Position numbers and translations under genes: made by a program
Part shown: positions 26,305-36,210 of the stretch, piece by piece
Layout: each line of letters opens with the position of its first letter
How positions within the stretch are numbered: the first letter of the stretch is position 1
Assembly (NCBI GenBank): GCA_041060555.1
Contig: JBEUDS010000001.1
Origin: CAUJIW01 sp963205175
GTDB taxonomy: Bacteria; Pseudomonadota; Alphaproteobacteria; Sphingomonadales; Sphingomonadaceae
DNA length: 64,000 bases
Reading direction: 5' to 3' (one strand)
Notes under the pieces: model-generated
The model's database searches: none
Told to the model about the DNA's origin: nothing
Seen by the model: the letters and a program-made list of their open reading frames with translations, nothing else

Positions 26305-28374
26305 ATGATTATTGTTTGGCGGCGGATTGTCGGACTGATCGTGATGGCGCTCTCGGCGCTGCTGGCGGCCATGCCCGCCATGGCCCTGCCGGGGCTGAGC
26401 CCGACCGACCTCAACGTGCTCAACCGGGTCAGCGACCCGCAGGCATCGCCCGACGGGCGCACCCTGGTGTTCGTCCAGCGGGAAACCGACATCGCGGCGA
26501 ACAAGGGCCGCACCGACCTGTTCGTGCTCGACCTTGGCGCGCGCACCGCGTCGCCGCGTCGACTGGCCGCCGATCCCGCCAACGACAGCCAGCCGCAGTG
26601 GAGCGCTGACGGTCGCTGGGTCTATTTCCTCTCGGGGCGCAGCGGTTCAGCCCAGGTCTGGCGCGTCGGCGCCGACGGGCAGGGGCTGACCCAGGTCACC
26701 GACCTGCCGCTGGCGCTGGGCGGCTTCCATCTGTCGCCCGCCGGCGACCGGCTGGCCTTCTGGGCCGATGCCTTCCCCGACTGCGGCGCCGACCTCGCCT
26801 GCACCAAGGCCCGGCTGGACGCGCGCGCGGCGGCCAAGACGAGCGGGCACGCGCACGACCAGCTGTTCGTGCGTCACTGGGATAGCTGGGCGGATGGCAC
26901 CCGGTCTCGCCTGTTCACCGCGGCGCTGGGTGCCGACGGCAAGGTGACGGGCGCCGTCGCCGACATCGCCGGCAAACTGGTGGGCGACACGCCGTCGAAG
27001 CCCCATGGCGGGGCCGAGGAGATCAGCTTCTCGCCCGATGGCCGCACGTTGTACTTCGCGCTGCGCGAAGCGGGCCGCATCGAGGCGCTGTCGACCAACC
27101 TCGACATTTTCGCGGCTCCCGCCGATGGCTCGGCGCCGGCGGTCAATCTGACCGACGCCAACGACGCCACCGACAGTCTGCCACGGGTGTCGCCGGACGG
27201 GCGGACGCTGGCCTGGGTCGCCATGGCGCGCCCCGGTTTCGAGGCCGACCGGCTGGTGCTGATGCTGCGCGACCTGAAGTCGGGCCGGACCCGGGCGCTG
27301 ACCAAGGGCTGGGACCGGTCGGTCAACAGTTTCGAGTGGGCCGCCGACGGCAAGTCGCTGCTGGCGACCACCAATGACGAGGGCAATGTGCCGCTGGTGC
27401 GCGTCGAGGCCGCCACCGGCCGTGTCGCCGTGCTGGTGAGTGGCGGCAGCATCGACGGCTTCACCGAGGCCGGCAAACGTGTGGTCTACGTCCGCCACGG
27501 CCTGGACGCGCCGGCCGACCTCCATGTGCTGGAAGGCGGCAGGACCCGGCCGCTGACGGCGGTCAACGCCGCACTGCTTGCCGGGCGGGCGCTGGGCCGC
27601 GCCGAGACCTTCACCTTCAAGGGCTGGAACGATGAGCCGGTGCATGCCTTCCTGGTCAAGCCGGCGGGTTTCGAGGCCGGCAAGCGCTATCCGCTGGCCT
27701 TCGTCGTCCATGGCGGGCCGCAGTCCACCCTGTCGAACCAGTGGCACTACCGCTGGAACGCCCAGGTGCTGGCCGGGGCCGGCTACGCGGTGCTGTTCGT
27801 CGATTTCCACGGTTCGGTTGGCTACGGCCAGGCGTTCACCGATTCCATCACCCAGGACTGGGGCGGCAAGCCACTGGAAGACCTGCGCAAGGGGCTGGCG
27901 GCGGCGCTCGCCAGGCATGACTGGATCGATGGCGATCGGGCCTGCGCGCTGGGTGGTTCCTACGGTGGCTACATGATGAACTGGATCGCCGGCCAGTGGC
28001 CCGACGGCTTCCGCTGTCTCGTCAACCACGCCGGCATTCTGGACGCCCGCCACATGGCCTATGCCACCGAGGAGCTGTGGTTCAATGAATGGGAGCATGG
28101 CGGCGCCTATTACGAAGTCCCCGCCAACTACGAGAAGCACAACCCGGTCCACTTCGTCGACCGCTGGAAAACGCCGACGCTGGTCATCCACGGCCAGCAG
28201 GACTTCCGGGTGCCGTTCGAGGAGGGCATCGCCACCTTCACGGCATTGCAGCGGCGCGACATCCCGAGCCGGCTGCTGGTCTACCCCGACGAGAACCACT
28301 GGATCCTGAAGCCCGCCAACTCAATCCAGTGGTACGAGGAAGTGCTGGCCTGGCTCAACCGCTGGACCCGTTAG
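26305..28374 (+). CDS. S9 family peptidase (acylaminoacyl/dipeptidyl peptidase type), exported
   Basis: This is a 689-residue serine peptidase with an N-terminal signal peptide (LIVMALSALLAAMPAMA), a beta-propeller made of TolB/WD-like repeats (repeated SPDGRTL segments) and a C-terminal alpha/beta-hydrolase domain. The nucleophile is in GGSYGGYM (Ser near residue 552), with an Asp in GQQDFRVPF and a His in PDENHWI. I chose ATG 26305, nine bases after GGGAG; an ATG three codons earlier touches that site. It probably degrades short peptides in the periplasm. Confidence 0.88.
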   Translation: MIIVWRRIVGLIVMALSALLAAMPAMALPGLSPTDLNVLNRVSDPQASPDGRTLVFVQRETDIAANKGRTDLFVLDLGARTASPRRLAADPANDSQPQWSADGRWVYFLSGRSGSAQVWRVGADGQGLTQVTDLPLALGGFHLSPAGDRLAFWADAFPDCGADLACTKARLDARAAAKTSGHAHDQLFVRHWDSWADGTRSRLFTAALGADGKVTGAVADIAGKLVGDTPSKPHGGAEEISFSPDGRTLYFALREAGRIEALSTNLDIFAAPADGSAPAVNLTDANDATDSLPRVSPDGRTLAWVAMARPGFEADRLVLMLRDLKSGRTRALTKGWDRSVNSFEWAADGKSLLATTNDEGNVPLVRVEAATGRVAVLVSGGSIDGFTEAGKRVVYVRHGLDAPADLHVLEGGRTRPLTAVNAALLAGRALGRAETFTFKGWNDEPVHAFLVKPAGFEAGKRYPLAFVVHGGPQSTLSNQWHYRWNAQVLAGAGYAVLFVDFHGSVGYGQAFTDSITQDWGGKPLEDLRKGLAAALARHDWIDGDRACALGGSYGGYMMNWIAGQWPDGFRCLVNHAGILDARHMAYATEELWFNEWEHGGAYYEVPANYEKHNPVHFVDRWKTPTLVIHGQQDFRVPFEEGIATFTALQRRDIPSRLLVYPDENHWILKPANSIQWYEEVLAWLNRWTR

Positions 28375-28384
28375 CCTCACCTGA

Positions 28385-28419
28385 TCCGCCCGGGCGCGGC
28401 ACGCCGCCACCCGGGCGGA
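28385..28419 (+). terminator. Long GC-rich hairpin after the S9 peptidase
   Basis: TCCGCCCGGG and CCCGGGCGGA form a 10-bp stem, with an inner GCGGC-AC-GCCGC stem in the loop. It starts 11 bases after the stop. No T-run. Likely transcription end of the peptidase gene. Confidence 0.55.
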
Positions 28420-28511
28420 GCCAGCCGCTCAGACGGCGCTTGCCAAGGCTATCGCGAGGCGCTTGAAATCGGGCACGGGCGCTGCCGACCCGTCTCCGCG
28501 AGAGGTTCCCC

Positions 28512-28853
28512 ATGCCATCCGCCGTCTGGGCCACCGCTGGCCTGCTGCTGGCCTCCAACATCTTCATGACCATCGCCTGGTATGGCCACCTCAAGTTCAA
28601 GCACAGCGCCTTGTGGCTGGTGATCCTGGTGTCGTGGGGCATCGCTTTCTTCGAATATTGCCTGCAGGTGCCAGCCAACCGCATCGGCCACGGGGTGCTG
28701 ACCGCGCCGCAGCTCAAGGGGTTGCAGGAGATCATCACCTTGGGCGTGTTCGCGGTGTTCTCCTGGGTCTGGCTCGGCGAGCCGGTGACGGCGAAGCAGG
28801 CGGTGGGCTTCGGTCTCATCATCGTCGCCGCCGTGCTGATCTTCCAGAAGTAG
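28512..28853 (+). CDS. DMT family small membrane protein (DUF486)
   Basis: A 113-residue inner-membrane protein with four hydrophobic helices and the typical DUF486 sequences TIAWYGHLKFK, FFEYCLQVPANRIG and LKGLQEIITL. GAGAGGTTCCC precedes the ATG. The substrate and role of the family are unknown; the fold resembles half of a drug/metabolite transporter. Confidence 0.85.
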   Translation: MPSAVWATAGLLLASNIFMTIAWYGHLKFKHSALWLVILVSWGIAFFEYCLQVPANRIGHGVLTAPQLKGLQEIITLGVFAVFSWVWLGEPVTAKQAVGFGLIIVAAVLIFQK

Positions 28854-28934
28854 CCGACGGGGTGCCCGGCGTGACGTCCGGCCTTTTCCGCGCGCGCGAA
28901 GTCTGGCACAGGAGCGACCCTGAGAGGATTGCAC

Positions 28935-31568
28935 ATGCTTGAAAAGACCTACGAACCGTCGGCTATCGAGGCCAAATGGTACGCCCACTGGGAACAGTCG
29001 GGCGCGTTCCGCCCCACCGGCAAGGGCGACGACGTGTTCACCATCGTCATCCCGCCGCCCAACGTGACGGGCAGCCTGCACATGGGGCACGCCCTCAACA
29101 ACACGCTGCAGGACGTGCTGGTGCGCTACCATCGCCTCAAGGGCTATGACGTGCTGTGGCAGCCGGGCGTCGACCATGCCGGCATCGCGACGCAAATGGT
29201 GGTCGAGCGCCAGCTCGACGCCGAGGGTCTCAAGCGCACCGACATGGGCCGCGAGCAGTTCCTTGCCCGCGTCTGGGCCTGGAAGGAAGAGTCCGGCGGC
29301 ACCATCACCGGCCAGCTGCGCCGGCTCGGTGCCTCGTGCGACTGGAGCCGCGAGCGCTTCACCATGGATGAGGGCTTCTCCAAGGCGGTGCTCAAGGTGT
29401 TCGTCGAGCTCTACCGCCAGAAGCTGCTCTATCGCGCCAAGCGCCTGGTGAACTGGGACCCCAAGCTGAAGACCGCGATCTCCGACCTTGAGGTCGAAAT
29501 GCGGGAAGTGCAGGGGACGTTCACCCACATCCGCTACCCGCTGGCCGATGACGCCACCCGCCACATCGTGGTGGCGACGACGCGGCCGGAGACCATGCTG
29601 GGCGACACGGCGGTTGCCGTCCACCCCGACGACGCGCGCTACCAGGCGCTGGTCGGCAAGATGATCCGCCATCCGATCACCGGCCGGCTGATCCCCATCG
29701 TCGCCGACGAGTGGGCCGATCCGGAGCTGGGGTCGGGCGCGGTGAAGATCACCCCGGCGCACGACTTCAACGACTGGCGGGTGTACGAGCGCCACAAGGA
29801 CATCGGCTATATCAACATTCTGGACGCGGACGCGCGCATTCTTGCCGCCGATGGCATCCCGGCCGACTATGTGGGGCTGGACCGTTTCGAGGCGCGCAAG
29901 AAGGTGGTCGCCGACCTTGAGGCGCTGGGCCTGATCGAGCTGATCGAGCCCAAGACCATCCAGATGCCCTATGGCGACCGCTCCGGCGTCGTCATCGAGC
30001 CGTGGCTGACCGACCAGTGGTATGTCGATGCCAAGACGCTGGCCGAACCGGCGATCGCCGCCGTGCGCGAGGGCCGCACCCAGTTCGTGCCGGAGACCTG
30101 GTCCAAGACCTATTATAACTGGATGGAGAACATCGAGCCGTGGTGCGTCTCCCGCCAGCTGTGGTGGGGCCACCAGATTCCGGCCTGGTACGACGACGCC
30201 GGCAACGTCTACGTCGCCGAGACGGCCGAGGAGGCCCAGGCCCAGGCGGGCGCGGGCATCGCCCTGCGCCGCGACGAGGACGTGCTCGACACCTGGTTCT
30301 CGTCCGCCCTGTGGCCGTTCGGCACGCTGGGCTGGCCGGAGGACAACCAGATTCTCGCCCGCCACTACCCGAACTCGGTGCTGATCACCGGCTTCGACAT
30401 CATCTTCTTCTGGGTCGCCCGGATGATGATGCAGGGCATCCACTTCATGGGGGTGGAGCCGTTCCACACCGTCTACTGCCACGGTCTCGTCCGCGACGAG
30501 AAGGGGCAGAAGATGTCGAAGTCGAAGGGCAACGTCATCGATCCGCTGACGCTGATCGACAAATACGGCGCCGACGCGCTGCGCTTCTTCATGTGCGCCA
30601 TGGAAAGCCAGGGCCGCGACATCAAGCTGTCGGAGGCCCGCATCCAGGGCTACCGCAACTTCGGCACCAAGCTGTGGAACGCCGCCCGCTTCTGCCAGAT
30701 GAACGGCGTCAGCGGCTCGGCCTCGGCCACGCCGCCGGCAGCCCACCAGACCGTCAACCGCTGGATCATCGGCGAGGTGGCGGCGACCGTCGCCAAGGTG
30801 GAGGCAGCCTATGCCGCCTACCGCTTCGACGACATCGCCAACACCCTCTACGGCTTCGTGTGGAACAGCTTCTGCGACTGGTACGTCGAGCTGTCCAAGC
30901 CCGCGCTGCAGGGCGAGGACGGGCCGGCCAAGGCCGAGACCCAGGCGGTCGCCGGCTGGGTGATCGACCAGATCCTGGTGCTGCTCCACCCGGTCATGCC
31001 GTTCCTCACCGAGGAGCTGTGGCACGCGCTGGCGGACCGGACGAGCGATCTCATCACCGCCCGCTGGCCGGTGGTGCCGGCCGACGTGGTGGACGCGACC
31101 GCCGTCGCCGAGGTCGACTGGCTGGTGCGGCTGATCTCCGCCATCCGCTCGGCCCGCACCGAGCTCAACGTGCCGCCGTCGGCCCAGATCGGCGCCCACG
31201 TGGCCGGCGCTTCGGCCGAGACCGCCGCGCGACTGGAACGCCATCAGGCGGCGCTGTTGCGGCTGGCCCGGCTGTCCGGCGTGTCGACGGCGCCGGTCGA
31301 TACCCAGGGCGCGATCCAGGTGGTGGTGGACGAGGCGACGTTCGTGCTGCCGGTCGCCGACCTGATCGACCTTGCGGCGGAGAAGGCGCGGCTGGCCAAG
31401 AGCGCGGAGAAAGCCCGCAAGGAGGCCGCCGGCATCGCCGGCCGGCTCGGCAACGCCCAGTTCATCGAGAAGGCCAAGCCGGAAGTGGTGGAGGACGCGC
31501 GCGAGAAGCTCGCCGAACTCACCGCCCAGGCCGACCGGCTCGACGCGGCGCTCAACGCGCTGGGCTGA
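28935..31568 (+). CDS. valS: Valyl-tRNA synthetase
   Basis: This 877-residue class I synthetase charges tRNA-Val. The HIGH motif is HMGH (residues 49-52) in PPPNVTGSLHMGH and KMSKS is at 526-530. The editing domain lies between (TTRPETMLGDTAVAVHPDD). A C-terminal coiled coil (EKARLAKSAEKARKEAAGI) is present. I chose ATG 28935 with AGAGG eight bases upstream, rather than the TTG two codons earlier. Confidence 0.97.
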   Translation: MLEKTYEPSAIEAKWYAHWEQSGAFRPTGKGDDVFTIVIPPPNVTGSLHMGHALNNTLQDVLVRYHRLKGYDVLWQPGVDHAGIATQMVVERQLDAEGLKRTDMGREQFLARVWAWKEESGGTITGQLRRLGASCDWSRERFTMDEGFSKAVLKVFVELYRQKLLYRAKRLVNWDPKLKTAISDLEVEMREVQGTFTHIRYPLADDATRHIVVATTRPETMLGDTAVAVHPDDARYQALVGKMIRHPITGRLIPIVADEWADPELGSGAVKITPAHDFNDWRVYERHKDIGYINILDADARILAADGIPADYVGLDRFEARKKVVADLEALGLIELIEPKTIQMPYGDRSGVVIEPWLTDQWYVDAKTLAEPAIAAVREGRTQFVPETWSKTYYNWMENIEPWCVSRQLWWGHQIPAWYDDAGNVYVAETAEEAQAQAGAGIALRRDEDVLDTWFSSALWPFGTLGWPEDNQILARHYPNSVLITGFDIIFFWVARMMMQGIHFMGVEPFHTVYCHGLVRDEKGQKMSKSKGNVIDPLTLIDKYGADALRFFMCAMESQGRDIKLSEARIQGYRNFGTKLWNAARFCQMNGVSGSASATPPAAHQTVNRWIIGEVAATVAKVEAAYAAYRFDDIANTLYGFVWNSFCDWYVELSKPALQGEDGPAKAETQAVAGWVIDQILVLLHPVMPFLTEELWHALADRTSDLITARWPVVPADVVDATAVAEVDWLVRLISAIRSARTELNVPPSAQIGAHVAGASAETAARLERHQAALLRLARLSGVSTAPVDTQGAIQVVVDEATFVLPVADLIDLAAEKARLAKSAEKARKEAAGIAGRLGNAQFIEKAKPEVVEDAREKLAELTAQADRLDAALNALG

Positions 31569-31590
31569 GGGGGAGGGCATCGGCACGGTC

Positions 31591-32322
31591 ATGCCCTTTG
31601 AAGTTCTTCGCGGTGCGCCGGCGGCGGTGCTGTTCGTCGCCGACCATGCCTCCAACCGGGTGCCGGCGGCGCTCGGCGACCTCGGCGTGCCGGCCGCCGA
31701 CATGGCGCGCCACATCGCCTGGGACATCGGCACCGATGCCCTGACGCGGGCGCTGGTGGCCACCGTCGGCGGCGTGGCGGTGCTTTCCCGCGTGTCGCGG
31801 CTGGTGATCGACAAGAACCGCGATGCCGACCATCCGGGTCTGGTGCCCGAGACCAGCGACGGCACCGTCATTCCGGCCAACCAGGGGCTGGGCGAGGCCG
31901 AGAGGGCGCGACGGATCGCGCTCTATTTTCACCCCTACCACAAGGCGATAGAGGGGGAAGTTGATGCGTTGCTGAAGCAGGGCGTCCGCCCGCTGCTGGT
32001 GGCCGTGCACAGTTTCACGCCGGCGATGAACGGGCACCAGCGCCCGTGGCATGTCGGTATTCTCTACAACCGGGACGACCGGCTGGCGCGCCGGGCGATC
32101 GCCTGGCTGCGCGACTATCATCCCGAGCTGGTGGTGGGCGACAATGAGCCCTATGCCGGCACCGTGCTCAACGCCACCATGAACCGCCATGCCGAGGCGC
32201 GCGGTCTGCCCTACATCAGCCTGGAGATCCGTCAGGATTTGCTCGCGGATGAAGGCGGCATCGCGCAATGGGCGGCGCGTCTGGGGGCGATGCTGCATCA
32301 TTTTCTGTCGCAGCCGGCCTGA
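31591..32322 (+). CDS. N-formylglutamate amidohydrolase family protein
   Basis: This 243-residue Zn hydrolase-like protein has the family motifs VADHASNRVP, SRLVIDKNRD and VAVHSFTP. The family includes HutG-type N-formylglutamate deformylases, but many members act on unknown substrates. The ATG at 31591 follows GGGGAGG. It is 22 bases after valS and probably cotranscribed. No histidine-degradation genes are near, so the HutG role is not supported by context. Confidence 0.8.
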   Translation: MPFEVLRGAPAAVLFVADHASNRVPAALGDLGVPAADMARHIAWDIGTDALTRALVATVGGVAVLSRVSRLVIDKNRDADHPGLVPETSDGTVIPANQGLGEAERARRIALYFHPYHKAIEGEVDALLKQGVRPLLVAVHSFTPAMNGHQRPWHVGILYNRDDRLARRAIAWLRDYHPELVVGDNEPYAGTVLNATMNRHAEARGLPYISLEIRQDLLADEGGIAQWAARLGAMLHHFLSQPA

Positions 32323-32396
32323 AACAGCTTTCGTTTATTGCGTGGAGCAGTTAACAGACGCCGGCGTACCTTGCTGCGTGTCCGAGGAGAAAAGTC

Positions 32397-34112
32397 ATGG
32401 CCATCGACAAGTCCAAGCTGCCCAGCCGCCACGTTTCCGTGGGTCCGGAGCGGGCGCCGCACCGCAGCTACTATTACGCCATGGGCTGGAAGGAAGAGGA
32501 TATCGCCAAGCCGTTCGTGGCGCTGGCCTCGGCGGGCAATGATTCCGCGCCCTGCAACACCACGCTGGATCAGCAGGCCGACTGGGCGCGCGAGGGCGTG
32601 CTGGCGGCCGGCGGCACGCCGTTCCGCTTCAACACCATCACCGTCACCGACGGCATCGCCATGGGCCACCAGGGCATGAAGTCGTCGCTGATCAGCCGCG
32701 AGGTGATCGCCGATTCCGTCGAGCTGTCGGTGCGCGGCCACTGCTACGACGCGCTGGTCGGCTTCGCCGGCTGCGACAAGAGCCTGCCGGGCATGATGAT
32801 GTCGATGCTGCGCCTCAATGTGCCGTCGATCTTCGTCTATGGCGGTTCGATCCTGCCCGGCCGCTTCCACGACCGCGACGTCACCGTCGTCGACGTGTTC
32901 GAGGTGGTCGGCAAATTCGCCGCCGGCGCCTGTCCGCTGTCGGAAGTGACGGCGCTGGAGAAGGTCGCCTGTCCGGGCCATGGCGCCTGTGGCGGCCAGT
33001 ACACCGCCAACACCATGGCCTGCGTCGGCGAGGCGATCGGCCTGTCGCTGCCCAACAGCAACATGGCGCCGGCGCCCTACAAGAGCCGCCAGGAGATCGC
33101 CGTGGCCGCCGGCCGCCAGGTGATGACCCTGCTGGAGAAGAACATCCGCCCGCGCGACATCTGCACCCGGGAAGCCTTCGAGAACGCTGCCCGTATCGTC
33201 GCCGCCACCGGTGGCTCGACCAATGGCGCGCTGCACCTGCCGGCGATGGCCAACGAGTGCGGCATCGACTTCGACCTGTTCGACGTCGCCGAAATCTTCA
33301 AGACCACGCCGTACATGGCCGACCTCAAGCCAGGCGGCAAATATGTCGCCAAGGACATGTATGACGCCGGCGGCATCTACATGCTGATGAAGAGCCTGGC
33401 AGCCACCGGCCTGCTCCACCTCGACTGCATGACCGTCACCGGCAAGACGCTGGGCGAGAATATCGAGGAAGTCACCTGGAACCCCGACCAGAAGGTGATC
33501 TACGACGCCAAGGCGCCGATCACGCCGACCGGCGGTGTCGTCGGTCTGCGCGGCTCGCTGGCGCCCGATGGCGCCATCGTCAAGGTCGCCGGCATGAAGA
33601 ACCTCAAGTTCTCCGGTCCCGCGCGCGTGTTCGACTGCGAGGAGGACGCCTTCGCGGCGGTCGAGGCCCGCAAGTTCAACGAAGGCGAGGTGCTGGTGAT
33701 CCGCTACGAGGGCCCCAAGGGTGGCCCCGGCATGCGCGAGATGCTGTCGACCACGGCGGCGCTCTACGGCCAGGGCATGGGCGAGAAGGTGGCGCTGATC
33801 ACCGATGGCCGCTTCTCGGGCGCCACCCGCGGTTTCTGTGTCGGCCACGTCGGGCCGGAAGCGGCCGAGGGCGGCCCGATCGCGCTGGTGAAGGATGGTG
33901 ACATCATCACCATCGACGCCGAGGCCGGCACCATCGACGTCGACGTCAGCGCGGAGGAAATGGAAATCCGCCGCACCGCCTGGGCGCCGCGGCAGACCGA
34001 CTATCAGTCCGGCGCGCTGTGGCGCTATGCCCGGAATGTCGGCCCGGCCCGCACCGGCGCTGTCACCCATCCTGGCGCCAAGGCGGAAACCCACGTCTAC
34101 GCCGACATTTAG
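32397..34112 (+). CDS. ilvD: Dihydroxy-acid dehydratase
   Basis: This 571-residue Fe-S dehydratase makes the 2-keto acids of the branched-chain amino acid pathway. Cysteines at 53 (SAPCNTT), 126 (GCDKSLPG) and 198 (GHGACGG) match the cluster ligands of the [2Fe-2S]-type IlvD/Edd group. The DGRFSGATRG segment near the C terminus is diagnostic. CGAGGAG precedes the ATG. Sugar-acid dehydratases share the fold, but TVTDGIAMGHQGMKSSL favours IlvD. Confidence 0.93.
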   Translation: MAIDKSKLPSRHVSVGPERAPHRSYYYAMGWKEEDIAKPFVALASAGNDSAPCNTTLDQQADWAREGVLAAGGTPFRFNTITVTDGIAMGHQGMKSSLISREVIADSVELSVRGHCYDALVGFAGCDKSLPGMMMSMLRLNVPSIFVYGGSILPGRFHDRDVTVVDVFEVVGKFAAGACPLSEVTALEKVACPGHGACGGQYTANTMACVGEAIGLSLPNSNMAPAPYKSRQEIAVAAGRQVMTLLEKNIRPRDICTREAFENAARIVAATGGSTNGALHLPAMANECGIDFDLFDVAEIFKTTPYMADLKPGGKYVAKDMYDAGGIYMLMKSLAATGLLHLDCMTVTGKTLGENIEEVTWNPDQKVIYDAKAPITPTGGVVGLRGSLAPDGAIVKVAGMKNLKFSGPARVFDCEEDAFAAVEARKFNEGEVLVIRYEGPKGGPGMREMLSTTAALYGQGMGEKVALITDGRFSGATRGFCVGHVGPEAAEGGPIALVKDGDIITIDAEAGTIDVDVSAEEMEIRRTAWAPRQTDYQSGALWRYARNVGPARTGAVTHPGAKAETHVYADI

Positions 34113-34134
34113 GCTCTGGCCGCGCTACGAAACG

Positions 34135-34150
34135 CGGCGGGCGCCCGCCG
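34135..34150. other. 16-bp GC palindrome downstream of ilvD
   Basis: CGGCGGGCGCCCGCCG is a perfect palindrome 22 bases after the ilvD stop. It could form a 6-bp stem with a 4-base loop and act as a weak terminator. No T-run. Confidence 0.35.
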
Positions 34151-34193
34151 GCGTCCGCACCGTGCAGCGCGAGCGCCTCGTTACGGTCTGTCA

Positions 34194-34217
34194 ACCTTTA
34201 TCCGACAGGATAAAGGT
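34194..34217 (+). promoter_or_regulatory. RBS-sequestering hairpin before the PAS-GGDEF gene
   Basis: A perfect 10-bp inverted repeat (ACCTTTATCC / GGATAAAGGT) with loop GACA ends exactly at the base before the ATG. The right arm plus the last loop base contain the only Shine-Dalgarno candidates (AGGA, AAAGG), so folding would hide the ribosome site. This suggests translational control. Confidence 0.65.
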
Positions 34218-36077
34218 ATGGCAAAAGTGTATCCGCGTGACTCGCTGTCCGACCCTCACGTCTCCGATCTTCAGGCGGCGTTCGATCAGCTGAAGATTGC
34301 TGTCGATCTCATGCCCATGGGCGTCTCCTACGCGGACCTCCGCAGCGGCCGGATTCTATACGGCAACCAGCGTTTTCACGACCTGATCGGCGGCGATCCC
34401 GGGCCGATGACGGTGCCGGCGTGGCTGGAGCGTTTCGTCAGTGGCGACGCGAACATCCGACGCCTCAAGCAGATGTGGTCGCCCGAGCGGGCCGCCGGGC
34501 TCGACGTGCCGGTGGAGGTGACGCCGGCCGACATCATGCTGCGTTGTCTGGACGGCACGATGAAGCCGGTGGCGATGACGGGTATCATGATTCCCGCCAC
34601 CGGCCAGATGCTGGCGACCTTCATCGACCTCAGCGAGCGGGTGGCGACCCAGCGGGCGCTGGCCAACAGTCAGCTGCGCCTGTTCAGCGCCCTGTCGGCC
34701 TCGCGGCGCGGGCTGTACGAGGTGGAACTGCGCACGCACACGCTGACCATGGTGGTGGAACTCAACAGCATTCCCAACCTGCTCACCGACACCAACAGTA
34801 TTCCGTTGCGCCGCTTCTGGACCCGGCTGCATCCGGAAGACCGCCAGGCGGCGGTCACGGTCTATCGCGGCCACGTTGCCGGCACGATCGACGAATACCG
34901 CCTGGAATATCGTGTGCGGCTGACCACCGGCGACTGGTTGTGGGTCGAAAGCGCCGGTGCCGTGATCGAACGCGACGATGCCGGCATGCCGGTACGGGTG
35001 ATCGGCACCTATTGCGACATCAACGATCGCAAGCTGGCCGAGCGTCAGCTGGAAACGAGCAACGCGGAACTCACCCGTTCATTGCGGCAACTTCAACGTT
35101 ACGAGCTGGAAGGCCGGTTGTTGCGCGTGTTCGGTCAGAGTCTGCTGGCGGCCAGTAAGTCCGAAGACGTCTATGCGGCCGTCAATGAGGTCTCGGCGGA
35201 GTTGTTCGCGGCCTATCCGGGCTATATCGCCGTCATCCAGGAAAGTGGCACGCTCGCCATGCTCAATCGCTGGGGCGGGATCACCTGCTCCGGCGCCTCG
35301 ACGCTCGCCGATTGCCAGGCGCTTGCCCGCGGCGTCCCCCTACAGGCAGCCAGCTGTCCGTCCTGCCTGCTCGATGGGGCTGGCGAGACGCTGTGCGTGC
35401 CGGTTCGGATGCAGCAGTCGAAGGGCATCTGGCACCTCACGGGGCTGCCGTCACCGGAAGACAGCGACCGGGCGTCGGCTCTGATCACCACCATGCACCA
35501 CATGATCGAGATGGCGCTGTCATCCATCAAGCTGCGGGAGGGTCTGCAGGAGCAGGCGCTGCATGACCCGCTGACGGGGCTGTACAATCGTCGCTATCTC
35601 AACGAGACGATCAACCGCGATCTGGCGGACGTCGAGCGCACGGGGCAGCCGCTGGCGGTGGCGCTGCTCGACCTCGACCACTTCAAGCATTTCAACGACA
35701 CCTATGGGCACGCCGTGGGTGATCTGGTGCTGTCGCGCGTGGCGCAGGTATTGCAGGCCAGCTGCCGGCAGAGCGACATGGTCTGCCGTTTCGGCGGCGA
35801 GGAATTCATGCTGGTGATGCCGGGCACCACCCAGGCGGACGCGCTGGCCAAGCTGGACGATCTGCGCCGGCGCATCGGCAGCATCCACGAGACGGTCAAC
35901 GAACTGGTCATCGACTTTCCCACCATCTCGGCGGGGCTGGCAATGGCGCCGCTCAACGGCCGTACGCTGGAGCAGCTCGCCCATTGCGCCGACGCGGCGC
36001 TGTACGAGGCCAAGCATCGCGGGCGCGACCGGGCGCTGGCCTACGAGCCGGCGATGGAAGCCGCGCTGACCTCCTGA
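34218..36077 (+). CDS. Diguanylate cyclase with PAS and GAF-like sensor domains
   Basis: This 619-residue cytosolic protein makes c-di-GMP. It has an N-terminal PAS-like domain (about 15-135), a second PAS/PAC (about 140-280, ending GTYCDINDRKLAERQLE), a GAF-like segment (about 295-430) and a GGDEF domain (about 445-610). The active-site motif GGEEF is intact. The inhibitory site RxxD (RQSD, five residues before GGEEF) is present, so product inhibition is expected. No membrane segment. The start is fixed by a hairpin that ends at the ATG. Confidence 0.92.
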   Translation: MAKVYPRDSLSDPHVSDLQAAFDQLKIAVDLMPMGVSYADLRSGRILYGNQRFHDLIGGDPGPMTVPAWLERFVSGDANIRRLKQMWSPERAAGLDVPVEVTPADIMLRCLDGTMKPVAMTGIMIPATGQMLATFIDLSERVATQRALANSQLRLFSALSASRRGLYEVELRTHTLTMVVELNSIPNLLTDTNSIPLRRFWTRLHPEDRQAAVTVYRGHVAGTIDEYRLEYRVRLTTGDWLWVESAGAVIERDDAGMPVRVIGTYCDINDRKLAERQLETSNAELTRSLRQLQRYELEGRLLRVFGQSLLAASKSEDVYAAVNEVSAELFAAYPGYIAVIQESGTLAMLNRWGGITCSGASTLADCQALARGVPLQAASCPSCLLDGAGETLCVPVRMQQSKGIWHLTGLPSPEDSDRASALITTMHHMIEMALSSIKLREGLQEQALHDPLTGLYNRRYLNETINRDLADVERTGQPLAVALLDLDHFKHFNDTYGHAVGDLVLSRVAQVLQASCRQSDMVCRFGGEEFMLVMPGTTQADALAKLDDLRRRIGSIHETVNELVIDFPTISAGLAMAPLNGRTLEQLAHCADAALYEAKHRGRDRALAYEPAMEAALTS

Positions 36078-36157
36078 CCCCCGAACGCCTGCAAAGCCAC
36101 CCGCCAGCCGCCCAGCCGGTCGCTCCGGGGCGCGTTCAGCCGACGGGCAACGTGAAA

Positions 36158-36185
36158 GGCGCCTCCCACCGGGGTGGGAGACGCC
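36158..36185. terminator. Bidirectional terminator between convergent GGDEF and PEP-CTERM genes
   Basis: The stem CTCCCACC / GGTGGGAG is extended by GGCG / CGCC across one mismatch. On the minus strand it is followed by TTT, so it best serves the PEP-CTERM gene. The rest of the 133-bp gap holds nothing else that I can see. Confidence 0.65.
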
Positions 36186-36210
36186 CATTGCAGCTAGCGG
36201 GGCAGAGAGG

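Noticed and set aside
28449..31880. 1143-residue open frame on the minus strand opposite valS
   Set aside because: It is the antisense shadow of valS in GC-rich codon use: His/Arg/Gly-rich sequence with no domain, and valS is unmistakable on the other strand.
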